64,000 bases of DNA from Spongiihabitans sp963422685 (GCA_963422685.1 OY730442.1:682001-746000), one strand, 5' to 3'. Shown: positions 1 through 8,653, counted from the stretch's first letter. Notes: a model not told the origin generated them from the letters alone. Translations and numbers: made by a program.

Positions 1-120
1 AAGCCCCGGCATAGCACCGACCAGCAAGCCAATGGTGCAGCCCAGCACAATCATCATGAGATTCACCGGCTCCAGGGCCTGGAGTATTCCCGCGCCGAGT
101 AAGGTGAGTATGGAATCCAC
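1..120 (-). CDS. tctA: Tripartite tricarboxylate transporter large permease TctA, N-terminal part only
   Basis: The minus strand encodes an open 40-residue N-terminus running off the window edge. It contains the TctA-like pattern LTLLGAGILQALEPVNLMM followed by GLLVGAMPGL, the start of the first membrane segments and the conserved Gly-Pro-Gly loop. TctA is the large inner-membrane subunit of the tripartite tricarboxylate transporter family, which imports carboxylates with a periplasmic binding protein. The start is probably the GTG at 120, with an AGGT-like ribosome site a few bases upstream. It follows tctB by 73 bases on the same strand, giving the order C-B-A. Substrate unknown. Confidence 0.75.
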   Translation of the reverse strand, partial: MDSILTLLGAGILQALEPVNLMMIVLGCTIGLLVGAMPGL

Positions 121-193
121 AGTATTTACCTGGGTTTGAATTCTGTTTGTTGATTATCGTTCAGGCATCGCGCCCGCCAGCCCCTCCGGCCCT

Positions 194-700
194 TCATGAA
201 TACATCAGATCATAGACAGGATAAAACCAGGGTTCGGTGATTGACTTGGGCAATGGAATTTTCAGCGCCCATTCAAACAAACCGAACACAAATACGGGTA
301 TGCCAATCATCAGAATGATAGTGAGCGGCCAGGAATGCCGGCCCACGAATTTTAAATAGAACAACAGGAACAACAGTAGAGCGAGGTATATACCGACCAG
401 GTGAGTCGCCGCCAAAAGGAAGAAAACAGACCCTGCCGATATACCGACCACCTTCAATCTGTCGCCAGTAATATACGGCTCGGTGGACCTGGATTCTGGG
501 GTAATCCGCCGCACCCATCGATACATCGTTGCAAGAGACGCAAGCAACATACCGGCCGACAACCAGAACGGCCAGGCGCCTGAACCCGGTCCTCTGCCTT
601 CAATCCAGCCTATATTCAATTCGGCACTCTTGATCATCAGGCCGATAGCGCATAACGCACAAACCACAGCGGTGATTATTTCTGCTGTACGAACAGTCAT
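194..700 (-). CDS. tctB: Tripartite tricarboxylate transporter small subunit TctB
   Basis: This is a small integral membrane protein of about 168 residues with four predicted hydrophobic segments, the usual size and shape of TctB. The N-terminus (MTVRTAEIITAVVCALCAIG) leads straight into the first membrane helix, followed by a family-like stretch GPGSGAWPFWLSAGML. I chose the internal ATG at 700. The longer reading frame begins with GTG at 751 and adds 17 polar residues with no visible ribosome site. TctB forms the membrane part of the carboxylate importer with TctA. It lies between tctC and tctA in an apparent operon, separated from tctC by a stem-loop. Confidence 0.8.
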   Translation of the reverse strand: MTVRTAEIITAVVCALCAIGLMIKSAELNIGWIEGRGPGSGAWPFWLSAGMLLASLATMYRWVRRITPESRSTEPYITGDRLKVVGISAGSVFFLLAATHLVGIYLALLLFLLFYLKFVGRHSWPLTIILMIGIPVFVFGLFEWALKIPLPKSITEPWFYPVYDLMYS

Positions 701-785
701 GGTATGGTCAATGCAGTATTTATTTCTGGTGCAGCGCTGTCTCGTCTTCACCGAGAGCGGGAGGTAAACCGGATAAAAGTTTGAT

Positions 786-820
786 GGATGCGGGGCGCTG
801 AAAAATGCCGCCCCGCATCC
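786..820 (-). terminator. Intercistronic stem-loop between tctC and tctB
   Basis: A 12-base-pair perfect inverted repeat (786-797 with 809-820, arms ggatgcggggcg and cgccccgcatcc) encloses an 11-base loop. It lies just downstream of tctC on the coding strand. The following T-run is weak in the tctB direction, so I read it as an attenuator or mRNA-stabilising hairpin that lets the binding protein be made in excess over the membrane subunits, rather than as a full terminator. That role is inferred from position. Confidence 0.5.
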
Positions 821-902
821 AAAAAACCGGTTGACGACTACATAATGTATTAACAGCCCGATGTTAACAGCCCGATGTATTACAGCCTGCGTAGTCAGAA
901 TA

Positions 903-1913
903 TTACTCGCCAGTGATCGCTGTTGCGCCTACCGACTTGATCAGGTTTTTATGTTTTTCGATTTCAGTCAGATGGTATGCGCCCAGTGCGTCACCAGCCA
1001 GCCATTCTTCACAAGCCAGCCCGTCTTCCACGCAGAAAGTCTGCCATTCTTCCGAGTTAAACAGGGTTGCAAACAGATCAATATACCAGGCCTGCGCATC
1101 TGCTGACATGCCGGGAGGGCCATTAATGGAACGCTGCATATAGTACTCAATGGGATGGCCAAGCTCGGTTGCAGTGGGAATATCGGGGTAGGCCGGAAGT
1201 CTCGCGGCGGTAAACTGAACCAATGGCTTGGTGTTGCCCGCGCGGTAGAATTCATTCTGCTCGGCTGGATTGTTTACCGTAGAGTCAATATGGTTACCCA
1301 CGAGATTCTTGGCAACCGTGCCGCCACCGGGAAAAGGAATATACGTCACTTCATAGCCAAAATGGTTTTCCATCATCGCGGTCAGGATTGAATCTTCCTG
1401 ACCCGACCCGGTTCCACCTACCTTCCAGTCATTACCAGCGGATTTTACCGCCGCAACATAACTGTCCAGGTCAGTAATATCGGATCGGTCCGTATTCACC
1501 CAGAGCAGGAAGTTGTCCAGCGCCATACGCCCAATCGGGGTAAACTGAGTCACGTCCACACCAATACCTTCCTGAATAATAGGTGTTGTGTAAAAGCTGT
1601 TAAGCGTCACTAAAATCGTGTGCTCATCGCCGGCCTTGTCCTGCATGTAACGCAACGCTTCCGCGCCTGAACCGCCTGCCTTGTTTATCGGAATGAAAGG
1701 TCTGGTTGAAAGGTCCTTTTTCTCAATCAGACCCTGCAGCAAACGAGCGATTTGATCAGCTCCACCACCTGCGCCAGCCATGATAATCAACTCAATCGGT
1801 TTTTTCGGTGACCAGTCTGCCATGGCGGTCGCCGAAAATCCGAAAGCAGTGGCAATCGCTACAACCGCAGGCAGTATCACTTTTTTGGTTTTCTTAAATT
1901 TGGTACTCATCAT
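903..1913 (-). CDS. tctC: Tripartite tricarboxylate transporter periplasmic binding protein TctC
   Basis: A 336-residue protein with a clear Sec signal peptide (basic MMSTKFKKTKK, then a hydrophobic stretch ending near TAMA-DW) and the binding-protein core beginning WSPKKPIELIIMAGAGGGAD. The following ARLLQ and later TELGHP and PPGMSADAQ stretches fit the TctC/Bug family, which captures carboxylates in the periplasm for TctAB. A strong AAGGAGG ribosome site precedes two adjacent ATG codons; the second (1910) has the better spacing. It is first in the tctCBA order. A shortened, frameshifted relative of its 5' end occurs at 5368-5451. Confidence 0.9.
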   Translation of the reverse strand: MMSTKFKKTKKVILPAVVAIATAFGFSATAMADWSPKKPIELIIMAGAGGGADQIARLLQGLIEKKDLSTRPFIPINKAGGSGAEALRYMQDKAGDEHTILVTLNSFYTTPIIQEGIGVDVTQFTPIGRMALDNFLLWVNTDRSDITDLDSYVAAVKSAGNDWKVGGTGSGQEDSILTAMMENHFGYEVTYIPFPGGGTVAKNLVGNHIDSTVNNPAEQNEFYRAGNTKPLVQFTAARLPAYPDIPTATELGHPIEYYMQRSINGPPGMSADAQAWYIDLFATLFNSEEWQTFCVEDGLACEEWLAGDALGAYHLTEIEKHKNLIKSVGATAITGE

Positions 1914-2104
1914 AAGTCCTCCTTAGAATTTGGTAATTTACGAGAATGTGGCATTTGGTATACATAATGCCATAATGAATAATAGTCCTCAGCTGCTATG
2001 TTTGTAAAGCAGTAATCCATAAAATTCCCTGGTCAAAATCGTCTGGTTAAGTTGCGCACGATGGTATCGGCAAGGGATAATGCCCGAGCCATCCCTAACC
2101 TGTC
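1851..2104 (-). repeat. Left copy of duplicated tctC-upstream / eamA block
   Basis: This stretch holds the tctC signal-peptide codons, its ribosome site and upstream region, and then about 45 bases (2062-2104) matching the inside of the EamA gene near 5756-5800 (minus-strand reading MARALSLADT). The same arrangement recurs at 5395-5800, starting with the phrase cagtaatccataaaa and continuing through aaaatcgtctggttaa. The copies are similar but diverged by many substitutions and small gaps. In this copy the last part of eamA is deleted. The tctC promoter should lie here, but I could not assign confident -35 and -10 boxes. Confidence 0.7.
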
Positions 2105-3436
2105 TCAGAATTTTTTGGAGATGCCGACCATGATGCCGTGGTTGCGGTAAGTACGGAGTGGGATGCTGGATCGGTTCGACTCGAAAGAATATTCGACATA
2201 GGGAGCGAAGCCCTCATATTGCAGCGCCCGGTGGAGTAGATTGACGGAGACGCGCAACAGCCGGTCGGTTCGGGTCTGCTGGAACAGCGGATCTAAACCG
2301 GCATAGCGCCGCACATGCACGGACAGGCCCGGAGCAATGGACAGACCACCCCGAAAGGCGCGCCTCAGGGTGACTCCCAACCCAACCAGGCGGCTGGTGT
2401 AGTAATCCTCGCGGGCGCCGACGCGCTCCAGATCAAGATCGGTTTCAATTGAGGTTCTGGCATTGAGCGCATGGATCAGGCCGGGGCTGACGCTGATACG
2501 CCACCCGTCCTGGCGATGCAGTCCGGGGTGCTTGTGGTTGCCGGCGCTCATATTCATGTGCAGTCGGCTGACCGCAGACAGGCGCAGGCGCCCGCGCAGC
2601 CATGGGCCGATCTCGCGGTTGTAGAGATCCCCGTCCAGCCATCTGCGCCCCACACGCAGGCCGCCCGAGAGCATCCCGCCATCAAACAGCCGGACCAGAC
2701 CGGCCTCGCCCCGCACGGAAACGTCGTTCCAGTCTTGTTGGCGATAGAGTTTTGCCGTAGTAGAGGCCGTGAGCACGCCGCGCAGGTCGTCGCTGATCAT
2801 CGGCGAGAACGCGGCACCAGCGGACACCAGCAACCCGACGCCCGATGATTTCTGCTGGTCAAGCTGGAAGGGAATGCCGCTAATCAGGACTTCCGGGCTG
2901 TCCGAACGCCGCGCCGGGTTGGTTTCAGGCAACACGGCCGCAGAAAACGACGCCGACCAGCGCTTGCGTACGTCAATGCGGTTGAGAAAGTCCTCGACCA
3001 CGGTCTCGACCGAAGCGGGCAACTCATCCGCCAGGGATGCCTCGAAATGGAACCTCGCTTTCTCATCGCGCCCGAGGGCATGATACACCTGCGCCAGTTC
3101 CAACCGAACCCGGGTCAGTTTCGGCTGTTGCGCCAGAATCACCTCAAACCGCCGCGCCGCCTGCCGCAACAGTCCGAGTTGCACCTCAACCAGGCCGAGC
3201 AGGAACAGGCGTTCGGTGCGCCCCGCATCGTCCGCCGGCTGCGTCCGTTCAAGCAGCTCGTGCGCCTGCTGCAATTGACCGGCTTTGAACAGGAGCCACC
3301 CGGCCTGCAAGTCCGGGATGACCACAGGATCACCTGCCGTGTTGTCTACGGTCCCGGCGGCGCGGCTCACCGGTATCCCGGCGGCGAGGACAGACGCCGC
3401 CAGGACGCAAACAAGGAACACCAGCAACCGCTGCAC
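2105..3436 (-). CDS. Slam-type surface lipoprotein assembly modulator (DUF560 family)
   Basis: This 443-residue outer-membrane protein has a signal peptide (residues 1 to about 26, ending SRAA), a helical TPR-like region at roughly 40-140 (repeated leucine/alanine patterns such as LFKAGQLQQAHELLE and LELAQVYHALGRDEKARFHF), and a C-terminal part of about 280 residues with alternating beta-barrel patterns ending in Phe (ISKKF). This is the layout of Slam proteins, which move TbpB-like lipoproteins to the cell surface. The neighbouring upstream gene encodes exactly such a lipoprotein, 34 bases away on the same strand, which strongly supports the call. No TonB-dependent receptor is beside it. The stop codon sits at the junction with the duplicated eamA fragment. 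Confidence 0.8.
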   Translation of the reverse strand: MQRLLVFLVCVLAASVLAAGIPVSRAAGTVDNTAGDPVVIPDLQAGWLLFKAGQLQQAHELLERTQPADDAGRTERLFLLGLVEVQLGLLRQAARRFEVILAQQPKLTRVRLELAQVYHALGRDEKARFHFEASLADELPASVETVVEDFLNRIDVRKRWSASFSAAVLPETNPARRSDSPEVLISGIPFQLDQQKSSGVGLLVSAGAAFSPMISDDLRGVLTASTTAKLYRQQDWNDVSVRGEAGLVRLFDGGMLSGGLRVGRRWLDGDLYNREIGPWLRGRLRLSAVSRLHMNMSAGNHKHPGLHRQDGWRISVSPGLIHALNARTSIETDLDLERVGAREDYYTSRLVGLGVTLRRAFRGGLSIAPGLSVHVRRYAGLDPLFQQTRTDRLLRVSVNLLHRALQYEGFAPYVEYSFESNRSSIPLRTYRNHGIMVGISKKF

Positions 3437-3470
3437 GGCAGCGATGTCTCCTTACTCCTTAAACTTACTC

Positions 3471-5417
3471 CTACTGCTTCTTGCCCGCGAACACACCGTT
3501 CAGCAGCCTGTTGTTGGTACTGTCCGCTGCCTCAAACACGCCGCCGACTTCCGCCGCACCAGCGCCATAGAACGCGCCTTTGGCCGAGCCGCCTTGATAA
3601 CCGGCCAGGACGCCCGTGCCACTCAGGTCGCTGGCTGATAGTCCGCTGCCGATGACCGCAGCGTTGAAGCTGATCCCGCCCGCGGCATTGTTGAAATCAC
3701 CATCATAACCGGGACTGCTTTCCAGGTTGGTGACTCGGCCCGCTACGGCGGCGGTTGCGAAATTCGCCGTCAGGTCAAGAGCACCCCGGTAGTGGATCGT
3801 CTTTGCATTCGAATTGTACACAGCGTCATCGCTGGGCATCACCCGGGCCCGCATCATCCCGCTGTAAGTGGCGGTGCCGGTGGTCGGCATGTCGGCCGTC
3901 CGGGTACCATAGACAACATACCCGACCGCCTCCTCGTCGGCACCCCCGCTATTGGACGAGACTGCCCAGCCGTTGACATCGAGATGGGCAAACTCAGTAG
4001 GCCCGGTGAACGAACCGGTTTCGGACCACAACCACCCGACGTATGCTCCCGCGCCGTCCCCGGTGTAGTAGGATGTTGGATAACGAACGTCAGAACCAAA
4101 ATCATCCTCTCCCAGTTCAAGAGTAGTCGTCGTTCCATCGGCGTTGTTCAAGGTCAGGCGGAAACCATCCTTTGTGGGCTCCATCGCAGCAGACGGGATA
4201 TTTGCCATTGCAGTCGTCGACGAGCCGAAATCCTGGTCGACGCCAGTCACGAATGCCTCTGCGTCAGAGATGCGCTCACCGACTTTGCGCCCACCGAAGA
4301 AGCCGTGCAGCACGCGGTCATTGTCGGTGCTATCTGCATCACGGGTCGCGGCGACAGTACCGCCAATCTCCTCTGCATTCGGTCCGTAAAACTCGCCGAA
4401 GATCCGGCCCATGAAACCCCGCACGCTTTCGTCGAACGGCGTATCTGGATTACTGTCCACGCCGGTCAGAGTGGCCGTGAACTGGCCATCCGAGATTTTA
4501 CCGTCAGTGAGGGTGAAACCGCTCGTTGGCCAGTCCTGCCAATCGTTAAACTCACCGGGCGTGGTGCCTTCCATGCCATAGATACGGCCATGCAATTGCC
4601 CCAGGTCGAAATTCGCTACCAGACGCATGTCGCCATAATGCCGCTGGCGCTGATCAACGGACGAATTGGCGGTCTTCCAGCTTCGGGCCCTGAAGTGCCC
4701 CTGCCAAGTGGCGTGGCCCATATCCGCCAAGGTCTCGGTGACGGTTCTGGTTCCGGCAACGAACCAACTCCGGTAGTTGCGGTGTTGATCCGGCCACATG
4801 GATAAAACAGCAGAAGAAAAGTAATCGAACTCGCCAGTTTCGAAAGGATCATAAGGCGTTACCCCTGAGGCCGTGGACCAGAAATGGAACTCACGTCCAC
4901 CAACTGTGACGGAACACCAGTCTGCATTTCCAATATTACAGGCACTCTCAGGTATGGTGACCTCGTCTCTGGCACCATCAAGCGTGTAGCTTATGACATA
5001 TTTGTCGTCGTCTGCTGGTTCGTTGTCGTACAACCTGCGGATGCTGTTCACACGAAAGCCATCCGAAAGTGCGCTGCTTGCCGACCCGGGCGCCAAACTG
5101 CGGTATATAGTCGTCCCCAGCGTCGGGAAAAGGGAATCCTCGCTTCCGGTTATACTTTCGTCTTTTTTGATGAAAACGGGAGGTGTTTTGCTGACGGATA
5201 TTCCGGGTGCCGGCTTCGATGGTTCAGGTTCGACATCCGCCGTCTTGCCGCCGCCTCCACACCCGCCCAGAACCAGGAGTGCGCACAAGAAAACGAATAT
5301 CAGTCCAGATCTTGGGTTCTGCAGCCGGAACCGGCCATAATTATCGGGGGGGGGGGGGGGGGGGGGGTGACGGTTACGGGCACCGAACGGCGCGGTGGCG
5401 ACAATCTCCGGTATCAC
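3471..5417 (-). CDS. TbpB-like surface lipoprotein, probable Slam substrate; 5' end uncertain
   Basis: The 648-residue frame has a lipoprotein signal with lipobox LVLGGC (Cys near residue 53) and a glycine-rich tether. Two transferrin-binding-protein-B-like beta domains follow. Each ends in the hallmark motif, GEFYGPNAEEIGG near residues 345-360 and GAFYGAGAAEVGG near 615-630, each followed by N-R-x-L-x-G-x-F. Such proteins bind transferrin, heme proteins or similar ligands at the cell surface after export by Slam. The nominal GTG start (5417) lacks a ribosome site and belongs to a shortened tctC-like sequence. The frame then crosses 22 C (coding strand), read as seven prolines, before the lipoprotein signal. 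No ATG, GTG or TTG lies in frame between the C-run and the signal's basic region, so the natural start is missing. Confidence 0.7.
   Translation of the reverse strand: MIPEIVATAPFGARNRHPPPPPPPDNYGRFRLQNPRSGLIFVFLCALLVLGGCGGGGKTADVEPEPSKPAPGISVSKTPPVFIKKDESITGSEDSLFPTLGTTIYRSLAPGSASSALSDGFRVNSIRRLYDNEPADDDKYVISYTLDGARDEVTIPESACNIGNADWCSVTVGGREFHFWSTASGVTPYDPFETGEFDYFSSAVLSMWPDQHRNYRSWFVAGTRTVTETLADMGHATWQGHFRARSWKTANSSVDQRQRHYGDMRLVANFDLGQLHGRIYGMEGTTPGEFNDWQDWPTSGFTLTDGKISDGQFTATLTGVDSNPDTPFDESVRGFMGRIFGEFYGPNAEEIGGTVAATRDADSTDNDRVLHGFFGGRKVGERISDAEAFVTGVDQDFGSSTTAMANIPSAAMEPTKDGFRLTLNNADGTTTTLELGEDDFGSDVRYPTSYYTGDGAGAYVGWLWSETGSFTGPTEFAHLDVNGWAVSSNSGGADEEAVGYVVYGTRTADMPTTGTATYSGMMRARVMPSDDAVYNSNAKTIHYRGALDLTANFATAAVAGRVTNLESSPGYDGDFNNAAGGISFNAAVIGSGLSASDLSGTGVLAGYQGGSAKGAFYGAGAAEVGGVFEAADSTNNRLLNGVFAGKKQ
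5346..5367. repeat. Homopolymer of 22 G
   Basis: A run of exactly 22 G on the plus strand, so poly-C in the coding direction of the lipoprotein gene. It separates the lipoprotein signal peptide from a shortened tctC-like 5' region. It may be a real homopolymer tract or an assembly join. Instrument artefacts of poly-G are well known in two-colour sequencing. Confidence 0.95.
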
Positions 5418-5451
5418 TTTATTTAGTTTTCTTGAATTTGCTATTCATCAT
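5368..5451 (-). pseudogene. Shortened, frameshifted tctC-like 5' fragment
   Basis: From the ATG pair at 5451/5448 the strand reads MMNSKFKKTK and then a stop. One base out of frame it continues KVIPEIVATAPFGA. The intact tctC begins MMSTKFKKTKKVILPAVVAIATA. The fragment is therefore the start of a second TctC with an extra T inside the lysine codons, cut off after about 27 residues by the poly-G run. A ribosome-site-like AGGA precedes the ATG, as in the intact copy. Confidence 0.7.
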
Positions 5452-5800
5452 ATTAAGTCCTCACTTTGGAATGGTTGGTATGTGCAATGCCCCAATAATA
5501 GCCTTGGATCGCTATGTTTTTAAATCAGTAATCCATAAAACTCTCTGGCCAAAATCGTCTGGTTAAACCGTGCGCGATTGATCCGGTCTATTCGTTTTCT
5601 TTTACCACGGACTCTCTGAAAATAATGTACAGCCCGCTGGAAAAAATAATCAACGCGCCTACCCAAGTATAAATATCAAATTTATCGCCAAAGAAATAAA
5701 TCCCGATCAACGCAGCCCAGATCAGCCGCATAAAGTCAATGGCCATCACCGCCGTGGTATCGGCAAGCGATAATGCCCGGGCCATCCCCAAATGTCCCAG
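5395..5800 (-). repeat. Right copy of duplicated tctC-upstream / eamA block
   Basis: This is the counterpart of 1851-2104. It contains the tctC-like start, the shared upstream phrase (cagtaatccataaaa, aaaatcgtctggttaa), and then the intact 3' end of the EamA gene. The left copy preserves only a short internal piece of eamA. The two copies bracket the Slam/lipoprotein pair in direct orientation. Confidence 0.65.
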
Positions 5801-6448
5801 CGTACCGAGCACTCCCATAATCAACAGCAGTAAAATCTGATCTACATCCGGCCAGGACCAAAAATACAGGGCGGCGGGCAATGACATAGCCGTAAGCAGT
5901 ATGGACATCCACGCCACAATACTGGTGGCTGAATCCGTTCGGGTAAGAAACTTGACCAGCGTCACCGATATTCCCCAGAACACACATGACACCAGAATCA
6001 ACAACATGTATGGATTGAAGTTTTCGGTATTGGGCTGCAATACAATAAAAACACCGATGAATCCACCGACAATAGCGCTCCACCGACGCAGCCGCAAGGT
6101 CTCCCGTAAAAAAACAAAAGCACAAATAGCAGCAAAAATCGCAGCCGTAAAACTCAATGCAGTGGCTTCTGCGGTGGGTACTCGGGCAAGGCCGTAGAAC
6201 CAAGTCAACATGGCAGAAATTCCGCAGGCGCCGCGCGCCATCATCAACCGCAGGTGAGCAGTGTGTAACACCGTCAGGCCGGCACGCAGCACCAGCGGCA
6301 TAATCGCAACCAGGCCAAACAGGCTGCGGTAGAAAGCGATTACGAAAGGATGCAAATCATTGCCCAGAAACCGGACCATGCCGTGCATACAGGCGATCAC
6401 CATGGTGGACAGAAACATGATCAGCAAACCTTTGGTTGAATCGCGCAT
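5588..6448 (-). CDS. EamA/DMT-family permease (first of two)
   Basis: A 286-residue protein with ten hydrophobic segments arranged as two repeats of five, the standard EamA (drug/metabolite transporter) fold. Typical features are the amphipathic start MRDSTKGLLIMFLSTMVIA, the motif AEATALSFTAAIFAA in the first half and ADTTAVMAIDFMRLIWAALIG in the second. These inner-membrane proteins usually export or exchange small metabolites, amino acids or nucleobases; the substrate cannot be read from sequence. It ends 15 bases after a second family member on the same strand, so the two probably form an operon. Part of its 3' region is duplicated at 2062-2104. Confidence 0.85.
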   Translation of the reverse strand: MRDSTKGLLIMFLSTMVIACMHGMVRFLGNDLHPFVIAFYRSLFGLVAIMPLVLRAGLTVLHTAHLRLMMARGACGISAMLTWFYGLARVPTAEATALSFTAAIFAAICAFVFLRETLRLRRWSAIVGGFIGVFIVLQPNTENFNPYMLLILVSCVFWGISVTLVKFLTRTDSATSIVAWMSILLTAMSLPAALYFWSWPDVDQILLLLIMGVLGTLGHLGMARALSLADTTAVMAIDFMRLIWAALIGIYFFGDKFDIYTWVGALIIFSSGLYIIFRESVVKENE

Positions 6449-6463
6449 GTCAAACTTCGCAAT

Positions 6464-7327
6464 TCACCGCCGCGCTTCCTGCCGCAAGTGAAAATAACTG
6501 GCGGCGAAGATCACGCTGGCGCCGAGCAAAACCAGACTGTCCACAGATTCCTGATAGAACAGATAGCCAATTAAAAACGTGGCTGGCAATCGCAGATAAT
6601 CCAGCGGCAGAATGACCGCCGTATCCGCAAGAGAAAGCGCCTTGGTCAAGCCAAGATGCGCCAGCAGCCCACAAACCCCGATCTCGCATATCCAGAAGTA
6701 ATCCATCCCCGCTGGCCACACCCAGCTATAGAGTGTGGGCACAATTCCCATCAGAAACTGTAAGGCGGACATGTAAACCAGTATGGTCCATGCCGAATCT
6801 GTTTGAGTCAATTTTTTCGTAGCAAACGAAGTCAGCGCAAAACCGATGGTGGCTGCAAATACCACCAGCGTACCCCATTGCAGTTCCTGAAAACCCGGCC
6901 GCACAATAATACAAACCCCGGCCATTCCCGCCGCCAGTGCGCCGACGCGGGAAGCGGTCAGCTTTTCATGTAAAAACACACACGCCAGCAACACAATCCA
7001 GATTGGCGTGGTGAATTCGATGGCAATCACCTCGGCCAACGGCAATAAAATCACACCCACTGCCCAGCAGTACTGGCCTGTGAAATGACAAATATTGCGG
7101 GTAACGTGGAGGGGAAAACGGGTAGTGGGTAATACCGGGCGGTCAAAGTATCTGGAGAGCAGCAGCAAAACGCCGAATGCGACCACACTTCTGAGGGTCA
7201 ACATCTCGAACACCGACATATTGGCAGACAATTGCCGGACACCCACCATCAACCCAAGGAATGCGGCGGTTCCCAGCAGCATCCACAGCGCGGCGGCGAC
7301 CAGATCTGTTCTCCGGGATGTTGGCAT
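6464..7327 (-). CDS. EamA/DMT-family permease (second of two)
   Basis: About 287 residues with ten membrane segments in two five-helix halves. The pattern matches its neighbour (AEVIAIEFTTPIWIVLLACV and ADTAVILPLDYLRLPATFLI), so the pair may be an ancient duplication or a heterodimer. The open frame extends to 7420. I prefer the ATG at 7327 (MPTSRRTDLVAAALWMLLG) because the first membrane helix follows directly and the extra residues look unlike a leader, though no good ribosome site marks either start. Substrate unknown. Confidence 0.8.
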   Translation of the reverse strand: MPTSRRTDLVAAALWMLLGTAAFLGLMVGVRQLSANMSVFEMLTLRSVVAFGVLLLLSRYFDRPVLPTTRFPLHVTRNICHFTGQYCWAVGVILLPLAEVIAIEFTTPIWIVLLACVFLHEKLTASRVGALAAGMAGVCIIVRPGFQELQWGTLVVFAATIGFALTSFATKKLTQTDSAWTILVYMSALQFLMGIVPTLYSWVWPAGMDYFWICEIGVCGLLAHLGLTKALSLADTAVILPLDYLRLPATFLIGYLFYQESVDSLVLLGASVIFAASYFHLRQEARR

Positions 7328-7839
7328 TGGTAACGCAGCATGAACTCGGCGGGAAAGTCGCCGACCATACAGGAAAATCCCGCCTAAAAGCAGATTTGAC
7401 CCGCATAATGCACCCGACAAACCGGCGAAATCCAGGCAACAATTCGCGGCATATTCACTTTTATTCCACCCGTATTAGCCTGCAACGCTACTGGCCGCGA
7501 ACCCAATACAAGGCTCTCGCCACTGCCGGGATGGAAATCTACAATATGCCTTGCAGCCTCGGGCAAACGCCGCCGTGCCAAAAGCAACCTGCCCGATCAA
7601 CCGCAATAACGCTATAGATCAACGCGGCCGGCATGAAATGCGCTTCGTCAGGCGCTCACAGAATACTGTCATGGCGCGACCCGGCAAATCCTTTTTCCCA
7701 ATCCCCAATCTATGGCATTGCGCTTTTGCGCGTACCCGCTATGTATGTGTTTGGCCATGCAATCAACCCTGACTCCAACACCACGATATTGCGCTGCTGT
7801 GAATACCCGCCATGCAAGTGTTTGTGCCCATAACCGGCC
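7328..7839. other. Long intergenic stretch, no gene recognised
   Basis: This stretch of about 500 bases separates the EamA pair from the NYN-domain gene. Short open frames occur on both strands, but none shows a family motif, good ribosome site or sensible neighbour spacing. It may hold the promoter for the EamA pair and the decayed end of an older gene. I see no terminator hairpin or repeat. Confidence 0.5.
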
Positions 7840-8653
7840 TCAGCCCTGCGGCTTGCTGGCTGGTTTTTTCTTGGGTTGGTAGGCTGTGAGCCCACCGTTT
7901 GCATGTTTTTTAGTCTGAAAATGCACAGTCAAACTACCAACAAGTTGCGACAATTTGGTCGCGCCATACGTCCTTGGATCAAAGTCCGGCCAGGTTCTTT
8001 TCAGGAAACCTCCCACCGTTCCAATGTCCGCCCAACCATCATCACCATGGAATTGCTGCCAGCCCTTGTGAAGCAAGGACACGATTTCTTTTGTCGAGTC
8101 CCTGGCGACAGGTTTATTTTCCCTGGGCTTTTCCTTAGGCTTTTCACTGGATTTTTTGCCCGGCGCAACGGCACTCTCTATCGCTAGCCCACTGTTATCC
8201 GGTTTCTGCTCATCCTCCACGTCGCCCAGATTCTCAATATAAATAAATTCGCTGCAGGCGTTAATAAATAAAACCGGCGTCTTTTTTTCGCCTATACCGA
8301 ATACGCGCTTTTCTGATTCCCGGAGGCGTGAGGCCAGCCGGGTGAAGTCGCTGTCGCTGGAGACCAGCGCAAAGGCATCAAACCTGTGGCTATAAAGCAA
8401 ATCCATGGCCTCGATGATCATCAATATATCGGTTGAGTTTTTGCCGGATGGGGTCTATAGCCAGTTCGTTCAGTGGGATTTGCCAGTTTTTAAGACTTTC
8501 ATTGGAAAAGTCGCCATAGGCCCGCTTTACCACGACCTGCCCCTTTGCGGATATTTCCTCAAGAATCAATTTGAGTTTTTTACCCGACGTATTATCCGCA
8601 TCGATTAAAACCGCAATTTTCTCATCATCTTTTTTCTCATCAGGCCTTTGCAT
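7840..8653 (-). pseudogene. NYN-domain (LabA/DUF88-like) protein, frameshifted
   Basis: Two frames together make one NYN-domain protein. The first (8653-8390) carries the start of the nuclease-like fold, KIAVLIDADNTSGKKLKLIL and KRAYGDFSNESLKNW, through LNELAIDPI. The second (from about 8447 down to 7840) resumes at GKNSTDILMIIEAMDLL and continues with the acidic motif VSSDSDFTRLASRLRE and GIGEKKTPVLFINACSEF, then a C-terminal OST-HTH/LOTUS-like domain. Comparison with the family suggests about six residues (normally of the type QQFxYTT) and the frame are lost between DPI and GKNS. NYN proteins are PIN-like RNases with clustered Asp residues, which are present here. The break is either a real deletion or a sequencing error. 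Confidence 0.75.

Noticed and set aside
7384..7587. Small minus-strand frame between EamA and NYN genes
   Set aside because: No recognisable motif, start site or conservation signal.
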